From: JAMZMI01 sp964353015
GTDB taxonomy: Bacteria; Bacteroidota; Bacteroidia; Cytophagales; Cyclobacteriaceae
Length of the DNA stretch: 64,000 nt
Assembly (NCBI GenBank): GCA_964353015.1
Contig: CAYGUA010000026.1
Location: 1 to 64,000, forward strand
Direction of reading: 5' to 3'
The translations under genes were made by a program, and so were the position numbers. The notes under the pieces are model-generated. The model saw only the letters and a list, made by a program, of their open reading frames with translations. It was not told where the DNA came from and did not search any database. Shown one piece after another: positions 44,674 to 53,170 of the stretch; the first letter of the stretch is position 1, and the number at the start of each line of letters is the position of its first letter.

Positions 44674-45132
44674 TTAATTAAATACTTTATTCGAACTATA
44701 AAGCACACGTCTTGCGTTAGCTTCTCTCAATTCCTGCTGAACATCTGAAACGATACCAAATTTTACATCAATATCAACTTTCATTGACATAGTGATTTGA
44801 TCTCTTTCAACTTCCGACAGTTTATCCTTTTCAATATTCACAAATTGGATGATATCTTCCACGTCTACAAACACATCATTGGTTTGAATTTTAGGTTCAT
44901 CCCCATAAATGGCCGTGTTTTTAGGCTCACCAAGATATATGTAGCTCACCAAAGACTTTCTCGCAATTTTAGTAAGCTGAGAAGCCTTAGGAAGCTGCTG
45001 CTTCACCATGATGTCTGTTTCTCTCATCACAGTTGTTACCATGAAGAAAAACAAAAGCATGAAGATAATATCTGGCAATGCCGCAGTAGGGATCTCTTGT
45101 GATGTTCCTGTACTCTTTTTAAACTTTGACAT
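44674..45132 (-). CDS. exbD: ExbD/TolR biopolymer transporter, second copy
   Basis: A 152-residue inner-membrane protein with one N-terminal helix (about residues 19-39, PDIIFMLLFFFMVTTVM) that contains the conserved proton-path aspartate (D21), followed by a periplasmic domain. It is the last gene of the ExbB-ExbD operon. ExbD and ExbB use the proton gradient to energise TonB (or TolA) for uptake across the outer membrane. Paired ExbD genes are common in Bacteroidota. It is separated from the first exbD by 11 bp. Confidence 0.92.
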   Translation of the reverse strand: MSKFKKSTGTSQEIPTAALPDIIFMLLFFFMVTTVMRETDIMVKQQLPKASQLTKIARKSLVSYIYLGEPKNTAIYGDEPKIQTNDVFVDVEDIIQFVNIEKDKLSEVERDQITMSMKVDIDVKFGIVSDVQQELREANARRVLYSSNKVFN

Positions 45133-45143
45133 AATTCCTAATA

Positions 45144-45776
45144 TTAATCTGGTTCAGCAATAGAAATCGCCCTTGGTATTCCCTGGCGACCCTTTTCGTA
45201 CATACTCTTTTGAATATCATCATCGCGATCTAAAGCAAGCCATTCTTCAACAGTAATCCCAACACGCTCAGCATATATTTCATTGTAAGCCGTATTGATT
45301 GCGTCCAACACTTGAATGTAAAGGTCATAACTAGTCCCTCTATTGGCTTTAAATGATACCACGCATTCAGTTGGGTCATCAGAAGAATCCAACCTCTTCC
45401 CCATCGTATTTACATACGACTTCATGGAAGCAGGAAAACTTGTATAAATCTCAATTCCTTCCTCACCCGGTTTTCCGAAGTTTAGAATGAATTTTTTCAC
45501 ATCCTCTTTCAAATCTGAGATAGGTGCTGTGTAAGGTTCATCTTCAACAAGCAAATTATCATTAGAGTTGGCAAGGATCTTAAAAATGTTCTTATCATTT
45601 TTAGTAATCTCCGGAGGTGGCTCATTAGGGTCAACCTTTGGAGGTAATAGCATCATGATTCCTTTGTCGTTGGCAATTGTAGTTGTCACCAAAAAGAATA
45701 TTAGAAGCAAAAATGCTATATCCGCCATTGACCCTGAGTTCACCTCAGGAATATCCCTTTTTTTACCTCTAGGCAT
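45144..45776 (-). CDS. exbD: ExbD/TolR biopolymer transporter, first copy
   Basis: A 210-residue ExbD with a basic start (MPRGKKRDIPEVNSGSM), one membrane helix (about 18-36, ADIAFLLLIFFLVTTTI, Asp at 19) and a larger periplasmic domain than copy two, including a Pro-rich PPKVDPNEPPPE stretch. Both copies keep the membrane aspartate, so both may carry protons. The start overlaps the stop of the 101-residue membrane protein by 1 bp (TAATG). Confidence 0.92.
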   Translation of the reverse strand: MPRGKKRDIPEVNSGSMADIAFLLLIFFLVTTTIANDKGIMMLLPPKVDPNEPPPEITKNDKNIFKILANSNDNLLVEDEPYTAPISDLKEDVKKFILNFGKPGEEGIEIYTSFPASMKSYVNTMGKRLDSSDDPTECVVSFKANRGTSYDLYIQVLDAINTAYNEIYAERVGITVEEWLALDRDDDIQKSMYEKGRQGIPRAISIAEPD

Positions 45777-46081
45777 TATTTAATCATTTTTGAGATTTCT
45801 GTATAAACGATACCTGCGAGTGCCAGGAATAAAAAGATGTACATCGAAATAATTCCAGCGCCCACCATTTTGGCTGTACCTTCAGATGCAGTAGCTGATT
45901 CGCTATCCGCCATCAAGTATCCAATCAAGAAAACTACAAGCACAAAAGCTAATCCAATACCTGATTTAACAAGTGATTGAGGGTCGCCAAATGATTGTAC
46001 GATTGGTATCACAATAGCCGCTACTGTGCACAAGGCAATCAGTAAATAGCTAGCAAATAATCCTATATCTATAATATCCAT
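45776..46081 (-). CDS. Small three-helix membrane protein of the exbB operon
   Basis: A 101-residue hydrophobic protein with three predicted helices (about 6-27, 37-58 and 72-95) and no soluble domain. It is always found in the same place, between ExbB and ExbD, in related Bacteroidota (from memory, not tested here). Its function is unknown; a helper subunit of the ExbB-ExbD motor is the natural guess. A 19-bp gap separates it from exbB and a TAATG from exbD. Confidence 0.75.
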   Translation of the reverse strand: MDIIDIGLFASYLLIALCTVAAIVIPIVQSFGDPQSLVKSGIGLAFVLVVFLIGYLMADSESATASEGTAKMVGAGIISMYIFLFLALAGIVYTEISKMIK

Positions 46082-46100
46082 ATTTAATTCTGGTTTATAG

Positions 46101-46931
46101 TTATTTAGAAAGGTTATGCTTCACCAAAATATCAACAACAGAAATTGAAGCATCTTCCATGCTGTTTACAAGTCCGTCAATTTTGGAAATTAGGTAGTTA
46201 TAGAATAACTGAAGAATTACAGCTACGATCAAACCAGCAACAGTAGTCAATAGGGCAACTTTGATACCATCAGCAACCAATGAAGGTGAAACGTCACCTG
46301 CAGCAGCAATTGCATCAAAAGCATCAATCATACCGATTACAGTACCCATGAAACCAAGCATTGGAGCAAGAGAAATAAACAATGATATCCAAACCATTCC
46401 TTTTTCCAACTTACCCATTTCAACTGATCCATAAGCAATGATTGATTTCTCAACCATTTCAATACCTTCTGACATTCTCATCATACCTTGAACGAAAATG
46501 GAAGCAACTGGACCTCTTGTGTTTCTACAAACTTCTTTAGCAGCTTCTATACCACCGCTTGAAAGAGCACTTTCAACATTTGCTAATAACTTTTTAACGT
46601 TTGTTGTAGCCAGGTTAAGATGAATGATTCTTTCGATTGCAACAGCAAGACCTAAAATCAAACATACTAGCACGATACCCATGAAAGAAGGCCCACCATC
46701 GATAAATTGTTTTTTAACTACTTGGTGAAAACTTCGCTCGGCCGCCTCTTCTTCTTCGATAGGGGCTGCAGGAGCAACTTCTTCAACAACTTGTTCTGTT
46801 TCAGCCACAGTGGTGGAATCCTCTGCAACAACTGATGTGTCTGCAGCCATTTCTGCATCCTGAGCGTATGTATTCACTGAAGAGAATGTGAACACACCGG
46901 CAATCATCAAAAGAGTAAATAACTTTTTCAT
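46101..46931 (-). CDS. exbB: ExbB/TolQ/MotA proton-channel protein
   Basis: A 276-residue protein. The N-terminus is a signal-like helix (MKKLFTLLMIAGVFTFSSV, cut near TYAQ) followed by an acidic Glu/Ala/Pro-rich linker, then the MotA/TolQ/ExbB core: GIVLVCLILGLAVAIERIIHL, APMLGFMGTVIGMIDAFDAI and ALLTTVAGLIVAVILQLFYNY. The GTVxGM motif and the polar residues in the last two helices are those of the proton channel. It forms the pentameric motor base with the two ExbD proteins. I chose the start at 46931 because upstream residues (MNYYIFTNKK) look like leader sequence. No tonB gene follows in this window. Confidence 0.94.
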   Translation of the reverse strand: MKKLFTLLMIAGVFTFSSVNTYAQDAEMAADTSVVAEDSTTVAETEQVVEEVAPAAPIEEEEAAERSFHQVVKKQFIDGGPSFMGIVLVCLILGLAVAIERIIHLNLATTNVKKLLANVESALSSGGIEAAKEVCRNTRGPVASIFVQGMMRMSEGIEMVEKSIIAYGSVEMGKLEKGMVWISLFISLAPMLGFMGTVIGMIDAFDAIAAAGDVSPSLVADGIKVALLTTVAGLIVAVILQLFYNYLISKIDGLVNSMEDASISVVDILVKHNLSK

Positions 46932-47092
46932 AATCTGTTTTTGGTAGTCTTCGGTTAAGTTTTGTTTTTTGTTCGTAAATATATAATAATTCAAATTAAC
47001 AGGTAGATAAGAGCAGCCCTCTATATTAAGTTAGATTTTTCTCAGCACCAAACCTTTTTTTTTATAATTTCAATTATTCTTTCCTTTAAGCG

Positions 47093-47180
47093 CGGAGAGA
47101 GAGGGATTCGAACCCTCGATACCCTTTAGAGGTATACACACTTTCCAGGCGTGCGCCTTCAACCACTCGGCCATCTCTCC
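47093..47180 (-). tRNA. tRNA-Ser (anticodon GGA)
   Basis: The 88-nt minus-strand sequence folds as a class II tRNA: acceptor GGAGAGA/TCTCTCC, D-arm TGGCCGAGTGGTTGAAGGCG, anticodon arm CACGC-CTGGAAA-GTGTG with anticodon GGA, a long variable arm and T-arm GAGGG-TTCGAAT-CCCTC. The discriminator base is G. The CCA end is not encoded. It decodes UCC/UCU. Confidence 0.97.
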
Positions 47181-47253
47181 ATATTCCCCCCTCACTTTTT
47201 GAGCAGGGCGACAAATAAATCATAAAAAATAAGCTTATCCAAATTTACTTGAT

Positions 47254-48339
47254 TCATTCGGGAGTTTTCTGCTTATCCATTTCTCCTATTAACGGAATCT
47301 CTAGTCTTTTTCTTACTTTATCAATATTTGTTTCATTACCAAGAACAAACATCAGCTTGGTAACTGCGGCCTCAGTTGTGATATCGCCTCCACTCACAAC
47401 CCCAATATCTTTGAGCTTTTTACTGGTTTCATATCTGCCCATAATTACTTCTCCACCACTGCATTGACTCACATTAAAAACAATAATTCCGTTTTTAATT
47501 GCCTTTTCTACTAGTTTTAAAAACCATGGGTGATTAATTGTATTGCCAGATCCGTATGATTCCAACACAACTCCTCGCAATCCTTTGATCGAGAAAAAGC
47601 TTTTAACTACAGCTTCGCTTATGCATGGAAACATTTTTAGAATCACCACATTTTCATCAAGCTTATTTTTGATTTTCAGCTTCGCCTTAGGATTATGTGG
47701 TAGCAAATAGTTATTTCTGAATTCAATATCAATTCCGGATTCTGCTAAATAAGGGTAGTTTTTTGATTGAAATGCGGCGAATGTGCTGCTTCTGATTTTT
47801 TGAGAACGATTACCTCGGAGCAAAAAATAATTGAAATAGATACAAACCTCACTTATAATAGGAAATCCATTTTCTTTTTTTGATGCGATTTCAAGTGCGG
47901 TAATAAGATTTTCACGTGCATCAGATCTGATATAACCTATTGGTATTTGTGCCCCAGTTAGTATCACAGGTTTGTTCAAACCATCTAGCATATAACTCAA
48001 CGCACTAGCCGTATAAGCCATGGTATCTGTACCATGAAGAATTACGAAACCATCATACTGAGAATAATTCTCAAATATGATGTAGGCCATATCCTGCCAA
48101 TCTTTGGAGTTGATATTGGATGAATCTCGTGGCTCTGGGAATGAAATCACAGTAAGCTTCAATTCCAAAGACCTCAATTCCGGGATACGCTCAATGACTC
48201 TGCCGAAATTGAATGGAGCAAGTGCACCATCTTCATCCATCACCATTCCAAAAGTTCCGCCCGTGTAAATGATCAGAACAGATTCATGTGGATCTAGCTT
48301 GGCTGTAGTTCTGATATTTACAATTTTATAATTCATCAT
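47254..48339 (-). CDS. ansA: L-asparaginase, type I
   Basis: A 361-residue cytosolic asparaginase. The first catalytic threonine is in IIYTGGTFGMV (about residues 23-33) and the second catalytic pair in VILHGTDTMAYTASAL (T-D); the C-terminal dimer contacts are GSGNTINHP and QCSGGEVIMGRYE. It converts asparagine to aspartate and ammonia. The start overlaps the TatD stop by 4 bp (ATGA), so it is the last gene of a seven-gene minus-strand operon. Its sequence looks intact and complete. Confidence 0.95.
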   Translation of the reverse strand: MMNYKIVNIRTTAKLDPHESVLIIYTGGTFGMVMDEDGALAPFNFGRVIERIPELRSLELKLTVISFPEPRDSSNINSKDWQDMAYIIFENYSQYDGFVILHGTDTMAYTASALSYMLDGLNKPVILTGAQIPIGYIRSDARENLITALEIASKKENGFPIISEVCIYFNYFLLRGNRSQKIRSSTFAAFQSKNYPYLAESGIDIEFRNNYLLPHNPKAKLKIKNKLDENVVILKMFPCISEAVVKSFFSIKGLRGVVLESYGSGNTINHPWFLKLVEKAIKNGIIVFNVSQCSGGEVIMGRYETSKKLKDIGVVSGGDITTEAAVTKLMFVLGNETNIDKVRKRLEIPLIGEMDKQKTPE

Positions 48340-49103
48340 TTATGAAAGAGGCTCAAAGCATTTGATGTTGTAATTTCGGCAATTTCATTTACATCTTTGC
48401 TGAGAACATCAGCTATTTTATGAGCTACTTTTTCAATAAATGCTGGCTCGTTTCGCTTACCTCTGAATGGCACTGGTGCCAAATAAGGACTGTCTGTTTC
48501 AAGCACCAAATGTTTTAATTCTATTGCTTTTAGAACTGGCTCAAGTCCTCCATTTTTAAATGTACTCACACCCCCTATACCTAGTTTAAAGCCCATTTCT
48601 GTGATTTCATTGGCTTGATCTACTGAGCCAGAAAAACAATGAAAAACACCTGTCAAACCTTGTTCAAAGAAGGGCTTGACTAATTCTATAGTTTCATCTA
48701 TTGACTCACGACAATGAATCACAACCGGCAGATCAAACTTAATCGCCCAGGCACATTGGATATTAAATGCTTCTTTTTGATACTCAAATAAAGATTTATC
48801 CCAGTATAAGTCTGTACCAATCTCCCCCACAGCACAAAAATTTCCTTTATGAAGCCATGTTTCTACTTCGTACAATTCTTTTTCGAATCCTTTTTTTACA
48901 GAACAAGGATGCAACCCCATCATTGGGATACAAAAATCAGGATATTTTTCCGCCAATTCGAGCATAGGATCTATTGACTCACGATCTACGTTGGGCATGT
49001 ATATTTTCACCAACCCTGCTTCTTTGGCACGTTCGATTGCGTCATGTTTATCCTGATCGAACTGTTCTGAATAAATATGAGCGTGTGAATCAATTAGCTT
49101 CAT
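48336..49103 (-). CDS. tatD: TatD family metal-dependent nuclease
   Basis: A 255-residue TIM-barrel metal hydrolase. The first metal site is DSHAHIYSEQFDQDK (H-x-H), then VGEIGTDLYW, LPVVIHCRES, GVFHCFSGS and the C-terminal LETDSPYLAP, all conserved in TatD-type 3'-5' DNA exonucleases. It probably takes part in DNA repair or degradation in the cytosol. The start overlaps the end of the deacetylase by 14 bp. Its presence in this operon is most likely only positional. Confidence 0.95.
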   Translation of the reverse strand: MKLIDSHAHIYSEQFDQDKHDAIERAKEAGLVKIYMPNVDRESIDPMLELAEKYPDFCIPMMGLHPCSVKKGFEKELYEVETWLHKGNFCAVGEIGTDLYWDKSLFEYQKEAFNIQCAWAIKFDLPVVIHCRESIDETIELVKPFFEQGLTGVFHCFSGSVDQANEITEMGFKLGIGGVSTFKNGGLEPVLKAIELKHLVLETDSPYLAPVPFRGKRNEPAFIEKVAHKIADVLSKDVNEIAEITTSNALSLFHK

Positions 49104-49725
49104 TTTCCAAAGATTTAAATTGAAACCCTAATTGGGAAAAATGGGACAAGGTTTCTGGTAATAAATTTTTTAAATTATTGAATGCCATTTCAGTATCATG
49201 AAACACTAAAATGGCTCCCGAATTCATTTTTTTAACAGCACTTAAACTGTGAGCAATATTCAATTTCTGATCAAAATCACCTGTTAAAAAACTCCACATA
49301 ACAACTTTCTTTACTGATTTAAGACTTTGTGCCTGTGACCATTTTATTCGCCCAAAAGGAGGACGAAACAATCTGGTTTTTATTTCTAATTTTTCCAGAG
49401 CGTCATCGCAATTCTTAATATCTTCAAAATATTCATCATTACGGCTACTCCAACCACTTACATGATTTTGTGTGTGATTGCCAATTGCATGTCCATTTTG
49501 AGCGATTTCTTGAACCAAATGTGGATTGGAGTTCACATTATTTCCTACTAAAAAAAAGGTAGCTTTTGCATTGTACTTTTTTAGAAGATCCAAAACAAAA
49601 GGAGTCACTTCAGAAGTAGGGCCGTCATCAAAAGTTAGATAAATCACCTTTTCACTAGATTTTTGTTCCCAGATAAAATAAGGAAACAAGACCTTCTGCA
49701 AAACTGGTGGTTTGAAAAAATACAT
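49090..49725 (-). CDS. Polysaccharide deacetylase (NodB-type)
   Basis: A 211-residue carbohydrate esterase family 4 enzyme. The catalytic motifs are complete: TFDDGPTSE (D33, D34), the metal-binding HTQNH (H84, H88), RPPFGR and VMWSFLTGDF, and LVFHDTE near the end. It has a short N-terminal hydrophobic stretch but no clear signal peptide. CE4 enzymes remove acetyl groups from N-acetylglucosamine in peptidoglycan or exported glycans. The neighbouring glycosyltransferase and flippase suggest a glycolipid or surface glycan as substrate. It starts 3 bp after the phosphatase gene. Confidence 0.92.
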   Translation of the reverse strand: MYFFKPPVLQKVLFPYFIWEQKSSEKVIYLTFDDGPTSEVTPFVLDLLKKYNAKATFFLVGNNVNSNPHLVQEIAQNGHAIGNHTQNHVSGWSSRNDEYFEDIKNCDDALEKLEIKTRLFRPPFGRIKWSQAQSLKSVKKVVMWSFLTGDFDQKLNIAHSLSAVKKMNSGAILVFHDTEMAFNNLKNLLPETLSHFSQLGFQFKSLENEAN

Positions 49726-49728
49726 TGA

Positions 49729-50919
49729 TTAATTATTCACAAGACACGAGAGCATAGTGATATCATCTCTGTAAGGCTCTCCTTCTCTGAATTCGTCAAT
49801 TGCTTTCAGCATTTTATTATGAAAAATTGAGAGATCGTCAGGCATAGACGTAGTAATGAATCGGCACACATTTTCTTCCCCAAATTGTTCATCCCTCTTA
49901 TTGAATGTTTCAGTGAGACCATCGGTATATCCGAAAAAGAAAAAATTCTTAAGGTTTTCCAGCCTGATAGTTTCCAGAAAAGGAAGTGGGTTGAACATCC
50001 CTAAAACAGTCGTTCCATCATTTAACTCATGAATTTTACCTTCAGTCAATAAATACTGCGGATTATGTCCACAGTTGATGTAGTCGAAGGTCTGTTGACT
50101 GAAATCATATATTCCCAAAAAGAATGTGATGAAATTTTCCCCATTACTGATGGTATATATTGTATGATTTAGTTCAGTTACAATCTCTATGGGATCCTGA
50201 GTTTTGCGAACAAGTGTACGGAGCGACGCTTGAAAATTCGACATCAACAATGCAGCCGGAACACCCTTGCCAGAAACATCAGCCACGCAAACTAAAAAAC
50301 GATCATCATCAATGGCCAAATAATCATAATAGTCACCACCTACATCATGATGAGGAAGATATACTGCCTCTATTTTTAATTTTTCAGTTTTTGGCAATGA
50401 CTTTGGAAAAAGAAAATTTTGAACTTTTTTGGCGATTTCTAGCTCTTTGCGATAGGCCTCCTGCTCAAGTTGCCTTCTGGCGAGCTTTTTATTCTCTATG
50501 GCCACAATGATAATGTTGGTCAATGCCTGCAAGAAAGTGCTGCTATCACTGGTGTTTTCTTCCAAAACGCCTCCCAGAAAGACTACAGCTAATTGTTTCT
50601 TCTTATGAAAAACCGGGATCACTTTATCAAAGTCCCCGTATCCAGATTCATCCCCATTCAGTAAATAACTCTCACTAATATCTCGGAACTTTTGATCTAA
50701 AATCTGATCTTCCCAATTGTTTTTTGTACCAAAAGCGACCTTACAAGCCCAACCATCATCACTCACAAAAAGCGCCATTCTTTTCACTTTCAAATCACCC
50801 AACAAGGTGAATTTGTAAATTCTGAAAAGATCAGATTCAGACAGGTTATTGTTAATAGCCTGTGTCACTTCGAGAAGTGCATTAAGTTCCAGATCTTTTA
50901 TATCGAGTGCTCCGTGCAT
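49729..50919 (-). CDS. SpoIIE-type PP2C serine phosphatase with GAF-like N-terminus
   Basis: A 396-residue phosphatase. The N-terminal 150 residues look like a GAF domain, joined by a helix (RRQLEQEAYRKELEIAKKVQ) to the PP2C-like SpoIIE domain with metal ligands in DVGGDYYDYL, VADVSGKGVPAALL and, near the end, FGYTDGLTETFN and YRDDITMLSC. Such proteins dephosphorylate anti-sigma-factor antagonists or related partners. No STAS or RsbW-type partner is adjacent. It is in the middle of the operon, 1 bp from the small winged-helix-like gene, so it could control that operon's product post-translationally. Confidence 0.93.
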   Translation of the reverse strand: MHGALDIKDLELNALLEVTQAINNNLSESDLFRIYKFTLLGDLKVKRMALFVSDDGWACKVAFGTKNNWEDQILDQKFRDISESYLLNGDESGYGDFDKVIPVFHKKKQLAVVFLGGVLEENTSDSSTFLQALTNIIIVAIENKKLARRQLEQEAYRKELEIAKKVQNFLFPKSLPKTEKLKIEAVYLPHHDVGGDYYDYLAIDDDRFLVCVADVSGKGVPAALLMSNFQASLRTLVRKTQDPIEIVTELNHTIYTISNGENFITFFLGIYDFSQQTFDYINCGHNPQYLLTEGKIHELNDGTTVLGMFNPLPFLETIRLENLKNFFFFGYTDGLTETFNKRDEQFGEENVCRFITTSMPDDLSIFHNKMLKAIDEFREGEPYRDDITMLSCLVNN

Positions 50920-50920
50920 T

Positions 50921-51172
50921 TCAGGAATTGTGAGCTAATAGCCCTTTTTTGGTAGCTAAAAAATACGATTCTAAAAATTGTTGATCGGATAGATCCTGTC
51001 CTGGTGACCATTCTTCATCCACATTGATCAAAAATTTAATCCAGGCCTGGTGGTGGAGTGATTTCAAAATTGGAATAAGTGCATGGTCTGAATAAGACAC
51101 AAGCTCCTTCAGTTCGGCGTAAGACCGAACAAAATATAGTTCATCAAGTACATTGAATTCATCGTCAGTCAT
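50921..51172 (-). CDS. Small winged-helix-like protein, 83 residues
   Basis: A small acidic protein. The sequence from LDELYFVRSYAELKELV through ALIPILKSLHHQAWIKFLI to YFLATKKGLLAHN reads like three helices and a wing of a winged helix domain (the last segment resembles MarR/ArsR-like strands). It lies between the glycosyltransferase and the phosphatase with 1-bp spacing on each side. The function is not known. A link to the phosphatase (as a phosphorylated partner) is worth testing. Confidence 0.72.
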   Translation of the reverse strand: MTDDEFNVLDELYFVRSYAELKELVSYSDHALIPILKSLHHQAWIKFLINVDEEWSPGQDLSDQQFLESYFLATKKGLLAHNS

Positions 51173-52281
51173 CAGTATTTTCTACCTTTCCATGAATATC
51201 CGGTAAAAATAGAGGCAATACCCAACAATGACACGAACAGCGGATAAAATATCTGCAAAGCCATCCCTATAGTCATCACATTGACTATTTTCAATTTTAA
51301 AAATCGGGCAACAGATTGCAAATAGAGAATATCAGCCAGATATCTTGCTCCAATTAAGGCAACAAAAAGGACCGCCGACACATTGCCCCACAATGCCAAT
51401 ACAATCATTATTAAATACATCAAGTAATCTGTAAAGATGTAAATCGCAGCAAATCGAGCAAACCAGTTTTTATGAAATTTCCATTTACTGCTCCACCTGA
51501 TCCGTTGATTGACAAGATCAATAAATGTTTCTTTGGCTGGTGTATGCACTATTGACTTTATGTTTTTTAGAAAACCCACGCTTGATGGATATTTTGCATG
51601 GAGTTTCTGAAGAAGAAATTCATCATCACCTGAAGGGATTTGTTCATTGCCCTGATAACCGTTTACCTCCTCAAAAGCCTTTTTTTTATAGCTCATATTG
51701 GCACCATTGCAAGTTGATGGATTACCCGATTGAATAGCTGCTGCTCCAAAGCCAATCAAAGAAGTAAATTCAATACTCTGCAATTGTGCGATGATAGATT
51801 TTCCATTCATTCGCACTGGTGCAGCCAGCATTTGTAGATCATGCTGTTCATAATGCAGCGCATATGCAGCAATCCAGTCCCTACCAACTTTACAATCCCC
51901 ATCTATTGTGATAATAATTTCATTTTTTGCTGCTCCTACTCCAGAAGTAATTGCCGCTTTTTTTCCTGAAACAGTCTCCAGATTTATGAGTCTCAAATCA
52001 AAATCACATTGATTTCCAAATTCTTTCACAATAGAAGAACTTTCATCTTCGGAATGATCATCAATCACAATCACTTCAAACTTTGATATATCATAAGACT
52101 GTAGGGACAAGTCTGAAAGCAAACTTTTAATGTTTTTCTCTTCGTTACGAATTGGGATCAAGACAGTAAAAGTTTTGCCTGAAGTGAGAATGTCAGCCGT
52201 CTGATTAATCCTTGACCAATGGAATAGCAACCAAAGTACAATTAAGATATGAATAATGGATAGCCCAATAAAAAGGATCAT
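51172..52281 (-). CDS. Family 2 glycosyltransferase, membrane-bound
   Basis: A 369-residue GT2 enzyme. One N-terminal helix (about 2-18) precedes the GT-A domain with LIPIRNEEKN, VIDDHSEDES, TIDGDCKVG (the DxD-like site), PSGDDEFLLQ (catalytic Asp) and QRIRWSSKW (processivity/product-binding motif). Three or four membrane helices end the protein (from about residue 285). It adds sugars from a nucleotide donor at the inner face of the membrane. It overlaps the flippase stop by 4 bp and is followed directly by the winged-helix-like gene. Confidence 0.92.
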   Translation of the reverse strand: MILFIGLSIIHILIVLWLLFHWSRINQTADILTSGKTFTVLIPIRNEEKNIKSLLSDLSLQSYDISKFEVIVIDDHSEDESSSIVKEFGNQCDFDLRLINLETVSGKKAAITSGVGAAKNEIIITIDGDCKVGRDWIAAYALHYEQHDLQMLAAPVRMNGKSIIAQLQSIEFTSLIGFGAAAIQSGNPSTCNGANMSYKKKAFEEVNGYQGNEQIPSGDDEFLLQKLHAKYPSSVGFLKNIKSIVHTPAKETFIDLVNQRIRWSSKWKFHKNWFARFAAIYIFTDYLMYLIMIVLALWGNVSAVLFVALIGARYLADILYLQSVARFLKLKIVNVMTIGMALQIFYPLFVSLLGIASIFTGYSWKGRKY

Positions 52282-53168
52282 TGCGCAAGTTTAATCCTAA
52301 AATTAATTACAGGAATCAGCCCTACCAATGATGGAATAATCGTATTCACCACCCAGATTATCAAACATGGAAAAACGATTAGGTCAAGATCACTTACCAT
52401 ACTTTGAAAAAAAATAATTGAACTAGCCTCACGAACCCCGATTCCTCCCAACACTGATGGAATAACAGATCGAAACAAGAAAATCCATCCAATCCCCATG
52501 ATGATCTGTGCAAAATCAAGAATGGGATTGAAAAATGATATAAGAAGGTAAAACTGGAAAGTGAATACCCCATATCTTAAAAGTGTCAACAAAAAAACAT
52601 GGATTGCAAGCCGGCTAGTGATAAATGAAAGCGGAATCTGAAACACGGATTTACTAAAAACCAGCAGAGCCAGCAACCCAATTAAAATGATGAAAAAAAA
52701 TAAAACATTGACAACTACTGAGGTGAAACCGAAATAATAAATCACAGAAAGACCTCCAAACACAACTGTGACAAGCAATAAAGAAAGTCTATTGAAAGCC
52801 ATGGCCATGACGGACATTGGTCGATTTTTCACTTCAACCAGACGGCTACTCATATCTCCAATTGTAAAAGGCACGGCAACATTAAGAGCCAACCCACGCA
52901 ATATTATTTTGACTGCATCCAAAGTAGAAATGGATTCAAAGGGAACAGCAATTTTCCACCTCAATGCCTCTAAAAACCAATTAATAGGCGTCAGAAACAA
53001 TACAATTAGGAATATCGGTAAAAACATAGACCAATCAACAACGGGAATATTGAAAGATGTTTTTGAAAACTGAATATAAATAAACCACACACAAGCCAAA
53101 ACAATGAAATACCGCGCACCCTCCTGGACCCATTTTTTATATATCAAAGGGTAATGGTTAATTTGCAT
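52278..53168 (-). CDS. Flippase-like integral membrane protein (UPF0104/LPG synthase TM type)
   Basis: A 296-residue protein with about eight membrane helices of the lysylphosphatidylglycerol-synthase transmembrane family (UPF0104), here without an aminoacyl-transferase domain. Typical are ALRWKIAVPF near residue 70, GLALNVAVPFTIGDMSSRLVE near 85 and SVLGGIGVREASSIIFFQS near 235. Such stand-alone proteins are thought to flip lipids or help a paired glycosyltransferase. It is the first gene of the seven-gene operon. I chose the ATG at 53168; its start codon is 2 bp from that of ruvC on the other strand, so both promoters must lie inside the opposing coding regions. Confidence 0.88.
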   Translation of the reverse strand: MQINHYPLIYKKWVQEGARYFIVLACVWFIYIQFSKTSFNIPVVDWSMFLPIFLIVLFLTPINWFLEALRWKIAVPFESISTLDAVKIILRGLALNVAVPFTIGDMSSRLVEVKNRPMSVMAMAFNRLSLLLVTVVFGGLSVIYYFGFTSVVVNVLFFFIILIGLLALLVFSKSVFQIPLSFITSRLAIHVFLLTLLRYGVFTFQFYLLISFFNPILDFAQIIMGIGWIFLFRSVIPSVLGGIGVREASSIIFFQSMVSDLDLIVFPCLIIWVVNTIIPSLVGLIPVINFRIKLAQ

Positions 53169-53170
53169 CA

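Noticed and set aside
47181..47253. Promoter for tRNA-Ser with TAAATTTG at 47240-47247 (minus strand)
   Set aside because: The -7 box matches but lies about 60 bp upstream of the tRNA and has no TTTG at the right distance; too weak to list.
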